NCBI GenBank assembly: GCA_000934385.1
Contig: KN880688.1
Coordinates: 1-33,515 of the forward strand
Reading direction: 5' to 3'
Length of the DNA: 33,515 nt
DNA from: Cylindrobasidium torrendii FP15055 ss-10
Taxonomy: Eukaryota > Basidiomycota > Agaricomycetes > Agaricales > Physalacriaceae
The translations under genes and the position numbers were made by a program. Below, piece by piece: positions 1-9,339 of this stretch (position 1 is the stretch's first letter; each line of letters opens with the position of its first letter). The notes beneath the pieces were generated by a model that did no database searches, was not told the DNA's origin, and saw nothing but the letters and a program-made list of their open reading frames with translations.

Positions 1-2857
1 CGTATCCTTGCCATCAACGAACGAGGTAAGATAGGCGTCAAGCGCTTCAGGCCACATCACGTGTAGTGTGACATGTGTTACAAGCCTACCAAATAGGCGC
101 CAATTAGGCGCCGCTGAGCATTTTCCGATTAGTAGAGAAATCGTTCAAAAATCTGCATGTCTCGAAATTCGAAAATGCGAGCCCGAGGGAAAATCCAAGA
201 GGTGCATCTTGATTTTCCCTCGGGCTCCGAATTTCGATATCTGAAGTCTACGGATTTTTGAACGATATCTGCGATTTTTGTGTTTTTCGTCACGCTACAG
301 TCACCCTATTGTCACCTGATGTGGCCTGAAGCGCTTGACGCCTATCTTAACCTCAAACCCATCAAGGAGCTTAAGAACGATGCAGAGATCGCCACTCAAG
401 ACGAAGAGATATTCGCTCGGTCCCGTCTCGTCAACTGTGGCTTATTTATGCAGATGATCCTTGGCGGTACGTACCCACACCCACACCCGGGCAGGCGACT
501 GATTTGACCAAGACTACGTTGGCGCCATCCTCGGTATGGTCCGCGATGGCTATAACTGGCGCCTCAACCCACTCAAAGAGTTCCGTCGTGCAAACCATGA
601 ACCGTCCCCGCGTGGCTCTGGCAACGTTGTCTCAATTGAATTCAACTTGCTCTATCGCTGGCACGCGACCCTCTCGAAGGCTGATACCAAGTGGACAGAA
701 GCAGCATTCAAGAAATTGTTCAATGGAGAGGTCGATGTCACAGAGGAGCAATTCCATGTTGGTGTTCGAAACGCAATACGAGTCCCGGAGGACCCCAGAG
801 AATGGACTTTCTCCGGCCTCACTCGCGATAAGACAACCAACCGCTTTAGCGATGCCGACCTAGCTGCAATCCTCAAGGACTCCACCAAAGAGAGGGCAGC
901 GGCGTACGGGGCGAAGGGAATCCCCAGCGTGATGAAGATAATCGAGGTGCTGGGTATCGAGCAAGGCAGAAGCTGGGGCGCTTGCTCGCTGAACGAGTTC
1001 CGCAAGTTCATTGGCCTCAAACGTGCGTGTCTTCGTGCTTCTGCCCTGAGCTCTCTGACGCGTCTCTCAGCGTACAAAAGCTTCTCTGAATGGAATAACG
1101 ATCCCGAAATCTCCAAGACGGCGGCCATGCTTTACAAGGATATCGACAATCTTGAACTGCATGTAGGAATGCAGGCGGAACAGTCGAAAGATCCTGGTCC
1201 TGGTGCTGGACTCTGCCCTGGCTATACCATCTCTCGCGCCATTCTTGCTGATGCCGTAGCGCTCACCAAGGGTGACCCTTACTTGACGGTCCATTTCACT
1301 CGTAAGTGATCAATAGTCATAAGCACCTGTGTTGCGCTTATCCTGGAACAGCGTTCGATTTTACAACTTTTGGATATAACGACTGTCAGTATGATCCCCT
1401 CGACGGCACATATGGCGGTGGCTTCCTAACGAAGCTCCTCTTCCGACATCTGCCTGAGCAATACCCTTCGCGTTCAGCCTATGCTCACTTTCCTTTCCTC
1501 GACCCATTGTACATCAAGACATTGAATTCAACGACAAGCAGCCCCGTCACGACACGTATCCCCACGGAAAAGTACAGTTTCGATTATCCCAAGGAGACGA
1601 AGGTCGTTTCTGTGGCCAGTTGGTCGGAAGCCACATCTGTGCTCCACCCCAACTTCCACGAAGTAACCGCCAAGGGCGCTTTCAGGTCGTTCGCTAGCGC
1701 GCGCCTTCGCACTATCATGCAAGAAACTGGTGGGAAGACTCCGGATACGCTCCCCGTCCGCAAGTTGCTGCTTAAAAACAAGGCCATCTACGCACAGTGG
1801 TTTGCAACAGAGACCAAGAAACTCATCGGTGCTGCATCCATCGCATACCCCGGGAAATCCGTCCATATCCTCGACATTGCCCGAGACGTTCTGAATGTCC
1901 TACCAATCAAGTTCATCGTCACGCAACTTGCAGGTTTACCGTTCGATTCTGCTCAGGACCTCGAGACCTATTATCACAAGTTTGAGGATGTTTGCCGTTA
2001 TGTGCACGTCAACATTGAACAGGAGCACGATTGGCACCTCCGAGAGTCATCGATGGCCACGTTCAAGGAGTTCGGCGACGAAGTTGCGTCCAATCTGGGA
2101 CGCATCGGCTCGTGGTTGGGCGGGGTGGATTCGTTGCGCCTGCGGGGTGGCGACGTGTTGAAGGATCTCGCGCGTTTCGTACAGGGTCCGCCTGATTTCA
2201 TCAAAGATCTGCATGACGCGACACAGAACGGAAAGCCGAGCGACGCCGCGGCAGCACTGTTCGCAGAAGTCGTTCCCAATGCGGTACAGTTTTCGCAAGC
2301 GTTGGTTCACACACTGGAGAGCTATCTGGCCGCCCCAACTCCTGCGGGAGTGCCGATCAGTGTGGATGCAGCATTGGCGAAGGATCCCCTTCTGTGGGGA
2401 ACGTACGCGGCGGCGACATCGACATCGACCCTCCCAGATGGGAGAAAAGTGACACCAGATGATAAGGTCTGGGTGAGCATTAAGAACGCGGTTGACACTG
2501 CCGAGGTGAGCAAGCCGGATGCGGGTTGGATGGGCGTGAGTCGTCAAGGGTATGTTTGCTATTCCGTGTATGCTTCTCGACATTGACGACTTTACAGTCT
2601 GCTTGAGCCGTCATTTTTCTCGGCTGTGGCTTCTGGGGTCCTACTCGAAGTGTTGAAGCTTCCCCAACTTGCCCAGGACGGCCGTGTGCACAAGTATGTC
2701 CCAGATCGCTGTATATCCTGAAAGCCACTGACGAGGTTGTTGTAGGTTTGTCGAAACGCGCAACGGTTCGCCAGTGCAGCTCTATGTTGGCGCCAAAGGA
2801 TCTGTGACGCCTTTCCCATTCTCAATGAAGGTGAAATATACTTCTTCGTCAAAGTAA
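1..2857 (+). CDS. ppo: Psi-producing oxygenase (Ppo), fatty-acid dioxygenase with degenerate P450 domain; 5' end outside window
   Basis: Family role: Ppo enzymes are heme peroxidase-type dioxygenases that turn linoleic or oleic acid into oxylipins controlling sporulation; many carry a C-terminal P450 domain that rearranges the hydroperoxide. Proposed exons: 1-25, 332-466, 513-1022, 1071-1301, 1352-2549, 2598-2693, 2746-2857 (TAA). They give 768 residues in one frame. The window opens inside the peroxidase domain (RILAINER), and the distal His lies upstream. The motif LLYRWHATLS (codons near 640-675) supplies the catalytic Tyr and the proximal heme His. The region from about 1560 onward is P450-like, but the heme-thiolate Cys expected near 2530-2610 is absent (the spliced text reads GWMGVSRQGLLEPSFF). 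This suggests a dioxygenase without hydroperoxide isomerase activity, as in PpoC-type enzymes. A 319-bp element interrupts the exon at 27-349. The gene converges on NUBPL, with 192 bp between stop codons. Confidence 0.92.
26..331 (+). other. Candidate intron formed by the inserted element
   Basis: The donor GTAAGA starts at 26. Its G comes from the host Gly codon, TA from the target duplication and AGA from the element. An AG at 330-331 inside the right terminal repeat could act as acceptor. Splicing gives CGA GCG CTT GAC GCC TAT CTT AAC CTC, which is in frame and replaces Gly-Asn with ALDAYLN (net five extra residues). The stronger-looking CTACAG at 295-300 would lead to a TGA. The acceptor is pyrimidine-poor, so this model is inferred from frame alone. 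Confidence 0.5.
27..349. mobile_element. 319-bp foldback/MITE-like element flanked by TA, inserted in a Ppo exon
   Basis: Bases 29-59 (AGATAGGCGTCAAGCGCTTC, then 11 more) and 317-347 are perfect inverted repeats of 31 bp. Both ends are flanked by TA (27-28 and 348-349). Removing 29-347 plus one TA rejoins CGA GGT AAC CTC, giving the normal Ppo-like reading INERGNLKPIKELKN, so the empty site can be inferred directly. The interior is a second stem (141-265). No transposase is encoded, so this is a non-autonomous element. TA duplication suits Tc1/mariner-type mobilisation, but the superfamily is inferred from the target site only. Read through unspliced, it brings an in-frame TAG at 64-66. Confidence 0.87.
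141..265. repeat. Internal long hairpin of the foldback element
   Basis: Arms 141-195 and 211-265 are each 55 nt and imperfectly complementary, separated by a 15-nt loop (196-210). The innermost 17 bp (179-195, GAGCCCGAGGGAAAATC, against 211-227) and the outer 13 bp (TCGTTCAAAAATC) pair perfectly. Mismatches lie between them. Nested within the terminal repeats, this gives the element a two-tier hairpin. Confidence 0.85.
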
Positions 2858-3049
2858 TCCGACCGTCTTGTATTGCTTGGGTCCAAATTTGCGGTGTATG
2901 TTATGGTATTGTAGCCCTTAAGAAATGAACTTGTAAACAGAAACATGTTATTCCATGTCGATGGAGGCAGACAGGTGCTTTCTAAATGTTCTTTGCAAGG
3001 AGCTTCAGAAAATCACAGGTATGGAATTGGAAACGTTTCAAAGGCAACC

Positions 3050-4200
3050 TTAGAATCCCAACGAAGTCCTAACGTGTCCAGCAACACTAGCCATCCTATC
3101 TTTCCACTCCTTGCCACCAACTCCGGCCTCTTCGTCCGCCAATAGGGCGTAAGGGACGCCTTTATCACCACCTCGACTGACACCTGGGACTACAGGCAAC
3201 TCAGCGAGAACATCTACACCGACATCTTGCGCAACCTTCCTGAATCCATCTGGGCTGCCGTAGAGATAGTGTGGTTCTCCACAACCTCCACACCTAAAAT
3301 GCGCCTGGTTCAGCACTATTCCTGTTACTGGAACGTTCATTTTGCGGAACATGGCGACTCCGCGGCGGACGTCTGCGAGAGCGACGTCTTGGGGCGTGGA
3401 TACGATGACGGATGCGTCGACGTTGACCAGTTGGCCGAGGGTAAGTGGGACGTCGCCTGTTCCGGGAGGCATGTCCAGGACAAGGATGTCGAGGGGAGCG
3501 TCTGTAGGGGAGGGCGTCCATGCGACGTCGAAGAGAAGTTGTTGGGCTGCTTTTTGGACCATGAGACCACGCCAGACGATAGCTGTGTCGGGCGATGGAG
3601 GGATGAGATATCCCATGGACATTGTTGGGATACCGTGGTTGGTCAAGGGGATGAGTGCGCCATCTGAGTAACAATAGTTAGGAATGTATCATGAGTAGTT
3701 GAGATTTCACGCACTGTCGGTGAGATGTGGCTCTGTGGCCTCTGTGAGACCCATGAGGGTGGGGATGGATGGCCCGAAGATATCAAGGTCAAGAAGCCCA
3801 ACTCGAAGTCCGAGAGTTGCCAATGACGAGGCTAGGTTGACTGCATTCTGGTTAGCCTAGGCAAGGTGATAGGTAAAAGGAGACTCACCAGATATCGTAC
3901 TCTTGCCCACACCGCCCTTTCCACTTGCAACTGCCAGTACTTTCTTCACATTCGGAATACCGCGCTTGGCCGGTGCTGTACGTCGGGGCATTTGTGGTGG
4001 GGTGCCCTTCCTGGGAAGACCCTGTGCTCGTTAGCATAGCCTGTATTTGCCCACCCAAGCCTGAGTCGATGTAAGCGCATTGGGCGGGCAGGGTACACGA
4101 GACTCACAAGGGGATTTTCATGGGCAGCAGATGCAGTATAGCTGAGGGCCCTCCTCAATGGTGTCTGCAGGAATGGTCGCGTTGAGCGTAGGGCGAGCAT
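3050..4200 (-). CDS. IND1: NUBPL/Ind1-type mitochondrial P-loop Fe-S protein (complex I assembly)
   Basis: Family role: Mrp/NBP35-type P-loop ATPases bind a transferable Fe-S cluster; the mitochondrial member Ind1/NUBPL supplies clusters to respiratory complex I. Exons on the minus strand: 4200-4108, 4021-3889, 3840-3715, 3663-3050; total 966 nt, 321 residues. The N-terminus ([20 protein letters not shown]) is Arg-rich with no early acidic residues, like a mitochondrial presequence. The P-loop is [10 protein letters not shown], followed by [16 protein letters not shown] (switch region), then LDMPPGTGD. The Fe-S cysteine pair is in [15 protein letters not shown]. An in-frame upstream ATG at 4233 would add 11 residues; I prefer 4200 because it gives the presequence directly, but the choice is open. 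It is divergent from bL33m. Confidence 0.93.
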
Positions 4201-4259
4201 GTTTGGATGACGGTAGCAAGCAAGTCCGATCATTCCAGCACTCTTCCCTCCCGACGATC
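4201..4259. promoter_or_regulatory. 59-bp shared divergent promoter region (NUBPL / bL33m)
   Basis: Only 59 bp separate the two start codons (26 bp if NUBPL starts at 4233). No TATA box is visible. Both genes encode mitochondrial proteins, so co-regulation is a reasonable inference. Confidence 0.6.
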
Positions 4260-4742
4260 ATGGCCGGCGCGAGCAAGGGCAAAGCCAAGTACGTCTAGTC
4301 CCTCCCTACGTTCAAAAATATCGTTCTGGGAGACCGCGGAGGAAGCATGCACGGGCTCAAAGACGCGTTACCCGGCTGCAACCCGACGCATATATGGCCT
4401 GCTGAACACCCACGGAAGTCACCGCGTTATTGTGCGCTAACATGCAGCCCAGGACACTCATCGTACGGCTGATTTCAACGGCACAAAGTGGTTTCTTCTA
4501 CACAGCAAAGCGCCTCCGTCAAGGGCCAATATTGTCCGCCGTGAAATATGACCCCACAGGTGTGTAGTCGAGTTCTCTGCCTCACCGTCGTCGGGTACTT
4601 TCCCCATCCACTGCGGAATATGGCCACGTATCACACACCACTACACATGACCCTTGCATCTAATGGACTCCTGCTGATATTACATATAGTGAAGCGAAGG
4701 GTCCTATTCGTCGAGAGCAAAAAGTCTGCCAAGGGCAAGTAG
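4260..4742 (+). CDS. MRPL39: Mitochondrial large-subunit ribosomal protein bL33m
   Basis: A small basic protein of the 54S mitochondrial ribosomal subunit. Recognised from RTLIVRLISTAQSGFFYTAK, then the conserved KYDPTVKRRVLFVESKK and a Lys-rich end; its length of about 65 residues fits bL33m. Exon 2 is 4448-4559 and exon 3 is 4690-4742 (TAG), joined in frame across a 130-nt intron. Exon 1 begins at ATG 4260 (MAGASKGKAK). The consensus-looking donor after 4288 (GTACGT) would put exon 2 out of frame, so I place the junction after 4292 (donor GTCTAG), which keeps the frame but is a poor donor. The first intron boundary is the least certain part. No cleavable presequence is obvious. Confidence 0.84.
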
Positions 4743-5022
4743 CTGCAATAATTACGGGACTGCTCTTGCGGCAGCTGGGAACGGTGCGGTGAACTCAAAT
4801 GTCATTCCTACATGATGTTCAGCCCAGGCTTTCAGGTTCACTAGGCTTGCCGTCCGGGACCTATGTATCTTACAGCCTTCACTACATATTGAACTCATTT
4901 TCTCATTTCCTGCACTATCGCATCTGTCCGCAGAAAGTTGCTAATGCAGTACACCTGTCCACCAGCCTACAAGAAGCTACAACACTTTTGAGAGTTGCTC
5001 ACTCTGATACTGATGAGTGAAA

Positions 5023-5058
5023 TACCAACATGGCTAAACGGGTATTGGCATGTTGGTA
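5023..5058. repeat. Short perfect inverted repeat
   Basis: TACCAACATG (5023-5032) and CATGTTGGTA (5049-5058) are perfect 10-bp arms around a 16-nt spacer. No element or gene is attached to it. It may be chance or an old excision footprint. Confidence 0.45.
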
Positions 5059-6867
5059 CACCCATACCTTTCGGACTTGATGACTTCGATATTGCAGGTT
5101 ACACGGAGTGTCGAACCTGATCCACGCCTACAGAGGCCATTTGGTATAGCTGTCCTCGCAGGGCCGTCAACTCATTGAAAGTGCGGTCAACATCTTCAGG
5201 TTATTGATCTGCATAAGCTCTACCCTACTTTTCGCACATTCCCTGTTCGTAGTTGCCCACCTTGGGCTTCCCTCGCATATCACCAAGATAACATAGGCAG
5301 CGATGCCCTCTAGATGCATGATGCGATGATAGCTCGAGTTCCGCTAGGGCATTATGCTGATGCAGTCCCGCTGTTCACGTTCCCCAAGGCTATGTCGAGC
5401 ACAAGAGCCAGCCGTAGCAAATGGTTAGGCGCCGACACTTTACTTGTTGCTTGTCTTGCCGCCTTTGTAACAATTCACCCATCGATGCCGGAATACAGCT
5501 CAGCGTACGGTCTTGCTTACACGGTACACCACGGACTGGAAATGATGATCCGAATCTCCGGCTCTCCAGGACGTCTCCCAGTGGTGATGGTAATTCTATC
5601 CAGGACCACAAGGGTCTCTCATAAGTTGTTTAGTTTCTCGTCTCGGTGATGTATCTATTTGTCGACCCTGACGCGTCTAGTGTGTGCACCGTTCATGGCC
5701 GATTCCTCCTTCGGCCTATCCCTGAATGCGAAGCAGGAAGGGCAATCACATACACCTCCTTGCTCAACCAATTCCCCGCAACAGATATCCAGAAATGTGC
5801 TTTGCTCCATTCACATGTCTGTGCTCGTTCGTTGACGCTGGCAGTACTCAGGCTCGGGATACAACTTTTCGCACTATGCCTAAAGCAGAATGGCCATTTT
5901 TTCGAGCGACAATCTGTACGAGGTCCGTCGAAGTATGAACCCAGAGATGGATTATACAGTATATCCCCGCTGGGAGAAAATCAACGAAAAGGTCATTTGG
6001 GGCGTCCGATCATCTGAAACGGTACAATCCGCAGGCTGAGTCGCGGCAATGCCATATGGATGATTCAACTGTGAATACAGCAGCAGTACGCCACAGAACG
6101 TAAAGACTGCACGGCTGAGGAATTGTAGGTCGCGTAATCGTGTCAAGAAGAGCATTCGAAAGACTGTTTCCTTGAGGAAGACCCTGCGTACGCGGGTCTG
6201 GCCTAGCGGCAAACTAATTTGTAGCTGAGTGCACAGTGGCTGGTTTATGCGGTAGTATTTATGAAGGTATGGAAGGAGATATTATTAGTAGTACTTGGTG
6301 ATTGCTTCTGTGGGGTTTTCGAACGAGTAAGAGGAATGGAAATCGTTGTACATCGACGAGCAGAGGCTCGTCGCCGACTACTTTTTGTAATTTCCTACAT
6401 AGTACCACAAAAATTCACATATGTATACTACTCCAACGGCCGCAGTTGCAAGATGAACAAGCTTGATGGGTCTTTCTCCTCGTGCCGCCGATGCGAAGGA
6501 AGGGTCTCCCCGAAATACCCGATGCAAATAAGTATATTGAAGAAACAAATTCGAGCGTCCCTTTTCGGTGTCGTGGTTCATTAAAGAAGAATGAGAAACG
6601 AGCTAATGAGTGGGATAGAGCATAAGTTGAATCACAGCTGCACGGCTTTCCAAGCGTTTGCCTTTGCAAACCGATGCGCTGGTTCTTGATGCGTCCGCCG
6701 AGTGGCACTAGTTTTAAATTGTCCTTCATGTGAAGATCGGAAAGGCAAGTTCCAAACCTTCTTCAGCAAATTGGTTGCCAACTTAGATTATGGTGATTTT
6801 CTTGCTCGAGCGCCTAACATCGCGAATGTTCCTTGGGGCCTAGAGATAGCACTGAGCCACACCGCCA

Positions 6868-6875
6868 TATATAAG
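6868..6875 (+). promoter_or_regulatory. TATA box of the 7018 ORF
   Basis: TATATAAG lies 142 bp before the ATG at 7018, followed by a C/A-rich leader. It is the main reason to think this orphan ORF is transcribed. Confidence 0.5.
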
Positions 6876-7017
6876 AAGACATTGTTCGTATCGAGTCGAC
6901 AGCACAGCACACACCCCAACTGCGTCTTTGCATATTCCTGCATTTTCAACTCGTCTACTTTTTGCCCATCAAGTCCGTTCCCAAGGACTTTCACCCCACA
7001 ACAAGTGTCTATAGACC

Positions 7018-7527
7018 ATGCCATCGCATTCAGAGAACGGAGAACGGTCGAAGGCCGCATCGGGTCCACTTGAAGGTCAATCTCCTTCGGATGAAGAGAC
7101 TTCTCGTGTGGATCATGGTCCAGGTACTCTCGCAGCAAGCGTATCCCGCTCTCCCGCCGCCTCTCCCCCATTCGTTAACCCGTCGTCAAGTGGTGTCGTC
7201 AGCGGCGCCACGACGAACGTTCGTGCTGTCCAAGACGAATCAAACGTCCACTCGGCATCAAGCCATATGCCTGCGTCCAATATACACACTGTTTCTTCAC
7301 CAGGTTCGCACAGTAGTCCAGCCTACGCGTCATCCGGTGAGACGGCGCGCTCACCTGCGACGATTCGCCTCGATGCTCTATCAAGACGTTTCGTCGTTGC
7401 TTCTATTGAGGAGCAGAGAGTGCGGCGCTTGCGTCGAGAAATTGCTGCGGAGAAGAAGAGGTTCAGGCGCCACAAGCGCACTCTTGAGGAGGACGAGAAA
7501 CGTCAGGGCCGCCCCAGTGAGAAATGA
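7018..7527 (+). CDS. Hypothetical Ser-rich protein with basic C-terminal helix
   Basis: Single-exon ORF of 169 residues, family not recognised. About residues 1-115 are low-complexity, rich in Ser, Ala, Pro and Thr, and probably disordered. Residues 120-165 are strongly charged and likely helical or coiled-coil (SRRFVVASIEEQRVRRLRRE, then Lys/Arg/Glu-rich sequence). No signal peptide or membrane segment is seen. The basic helix could bind nucleic acid, but there is no recognisable bZIP basic region or leucine heptad. A TATA box upstream supports expression. The ORF is the longest in its area, and its biased composition argues for selection rather than chance. Function unknown. Confidence 0.5.
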   Translation: MPSHSENGERSKAASGPLEGQSPSDEETSRVDHGPGTLAASVSRSPAASPPFVNPSSSGVVSGATTNVRAVQDESNVHSASSHMPASNIHTVSSPGSHSSPAYASSGETARSPATIRLDALSRRFVVASIEEQRVRRLRREIAAEKKRFRRHKRTLEEDEKRQGRPSEK

Positions 7528-8925
7528 GTGCACTTTACCTGATGCAGAGGGGAAACAGCGATCACGTTATCATGCTAGCTTCTGTTGACGGTGTATTTCC
7601 CCGGGTTTGCTTCTTCGTGTAGAACAATATGATACTCGGCACCAGCTCGGTGCACAAGCCTTTTTTTTTGTAGAATTTGTCGACTCCACTCCCTCAATAT
7701 TGTATAGTATAACCTGGAAGTTTTCCTCGCAAACGTCACGCAGCGCAGCGCTGTCACGTGTCCCCGCCGTTCTTCATAATCCTAAAATGGAATAAGAGCG
7801 GGTGTGGCGCCGAGTGCGCCTGTTAAAACTGCCGAGCGCAAATTTATTCGAAAGGCACAGTATTACGTGCATGCAAAAGGTTGAGTTTCATTTGGAAGTA
7901 TGATTTACTCGGGCCCAGGGCTCGGATCCCGCCGATGAAAGGCTGGCTGTTGGTCAAATTTGCCTTACTTACTAATACTTAGTTGATACAACTTTGAGAT
8001 AATTTAAAATCCAAGGAGTAACGGCTGGCTAGGGTACTCCTCAACGCCTGGGCTGACTTATGCCTGTCCATCATCTCTCACTGTTTTCTGTTTAGGTGTT
8101 CATTGCACGCTTGTTCCAGTTGTGGCAGTTCAGCCCGGGCGGGGTTGATGCTGGCACGTTGTTTTCTCAGGTTCTTCTGTGACCTTTGACTGTGTCAACA
8201 GCACCACAGCCACAATCACATTAATGCCATTTTGTCTCTGCCTCTCTTATACCTCCATCCGAGTCAAAATCAAGGAAACTTCCGTATTCCTCATATCCTA
8301 GTCAACTAAAAAGACCTTGTATGCTGTGCTCGCTTCGAAGAATATACCAATTCTCGCTTACACGTGTCTGCGTTACAGAACAGCATTCGGTCACGGTTGA
8401 CATAAATGCAACTTGAAGGATAACAGTTTGTTTGCCGTTACGAGACACAATGCCAGAACAAAGATGATCATTTCCGGAGGGGAAAAAGCTCAGATATCGT
8501 GGCATGGAAATCCTTGTGAGGAAATAAGATAGCTGCTTGTTGATATAAGCAGCCGGCAGCCCAGGATCAATATACATATGGTTGAGTTCGCATTGAGCCT
8601 GCTACCACCGTAATAAAGCGCTTCATCTAGCCATATAATGGAGTAGAACTCGTGTATATCGCGAGATGCCCATCTCATGATAAGTTGTACACTGGTTCCT
8701 CGGGCAACAAGGCCTTGGTGTTAGTGGATCGACGGTGTGTCCGGACGAACTAAGCCAGTTGCAACCCGTATAAAAACCCTTACACTCTTCGCTCAGCCTA
8801 CCCATTCCCCTCATCAACCTCTACTCAACGACATAACTCCTAGCACACATCCGAGGTGTGTTGGATCCTGCCTGAGGCTGGTCCATCGAGCTCACCCTTA
8901 GGCGGCAGGCACCCTAACGCCTGCC
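7528..8925. other. Spacer, 1.4 kb, no gene seen
   Basis: Only short, unsupported open frames occur here (longest 91 codons, minus strand 8302-8577). The last 160 bp hold the TATA box and leader of the 8926 ORF. Confidence 0.6.
8769..8776 (+). promoter_or_regulatory. TATA box of the 8926 ORF
   Basis: TATAAAAA, about 150 bp before the ATG at 8926, followed by a pyrimidine-rich stretch (CTTACACTCTTCGCTCAGCC) typical of fungal transcription starts. Confidence 0.55.
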
Positions 8926-9339
8926 ATGTCTACAAGCGGATTTGCAGATGACGAGTCGCTCTCGGAAAACACATCTCTCCCTTCATCTACGCTGCGCGAT
9001 GAGACTGTATCTCCCTCCATCGTCACGGCGGCAGGCACAAGCGCAAGCGCAAGCAGCGACGCTGGGGATAACACGACGGAATCCATCGTCTCCGTCGACG
9101 AGTCCCCGACGCAGGATCTAGTCGCCAACATCACCGAGGCTGATCGTCCCTCGGTCCAAGCCTCGCCATCGTCGAATTACGTCGGTCGGCACATCCACCC
9201 TCGCGTACGGCGTCGGCTCATCGGGTTCCACCGGATACAGCAACAGAACATCCTTCTTTTCATGCAGATCCAGGAGGAGATGTACCGCGTCTCGTCTTAC
9301 GAGGCTGTTATCCACGCGCCAGCGCGCCGTGGTGCTTAG
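8926..9339 (+). CDS. Hypothetical Ser/Thr/Asp-rich small protein
   Basis: Single-exon ORF of 137 residues with no recognised family. Residues 1-85 are acidic and rich in Ser, Thr and Ala, probably disordered. The rest is basic and likely helical (RHIHPRVRRRLIGFHRIQQQ, then LLFMQIQEEMYRV). It ends in a short basic tail. The acidic-then-basic layout resembles the neighbouring 7018 ORF in style, but I see no clear alignment between the two. A clean TATA box and pyrimidine-rich leader upstream support expression. There is no signal peptide or membrane segment. Function unknown. Confidence 0.5.
   Translation: MSTSGFADDESLSENTSLPSSTLRDETVSPSIVTAAGTSASASSDAGDNTTESIVSVDESPTQDLVANITEADRPSVQASPSSNYVGRHIHPRVRRRLIGFHRIQQQNILLFMQIQEEMYRVSSYEAVIHAPARRGA

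Larger units (their letters stand above)
4743..7017. other. Gene-poor spacer, 2.3 kb
   Basis: Several open frames of 60-125 codons occur on both strands (for example 5314-5649, 5646-6017 and 6261-6584), but none resembles a known family, none has a convincing exon structure, and they overlap each other. One 10-bp inverted repeat lies at 5023-5058. The last 150 bp carry the promoter of the 7018 ORF. Confidence 0.6.

Noticed and set aside
295..300. CTACAG as the acceptor of the element-derived intron
   Set aside because: Splicing from 26 to 300 leads into a TGA ten codons later; only the AG at 330-331 keeps the Ppo frame.
2047..2583. 178-codon minus-strand open frame over the Ppo gene
   Set aside because: It is antisense to a strongly supported exon and has no family motifs; GC-rich codon use on the other strand explains the openness.
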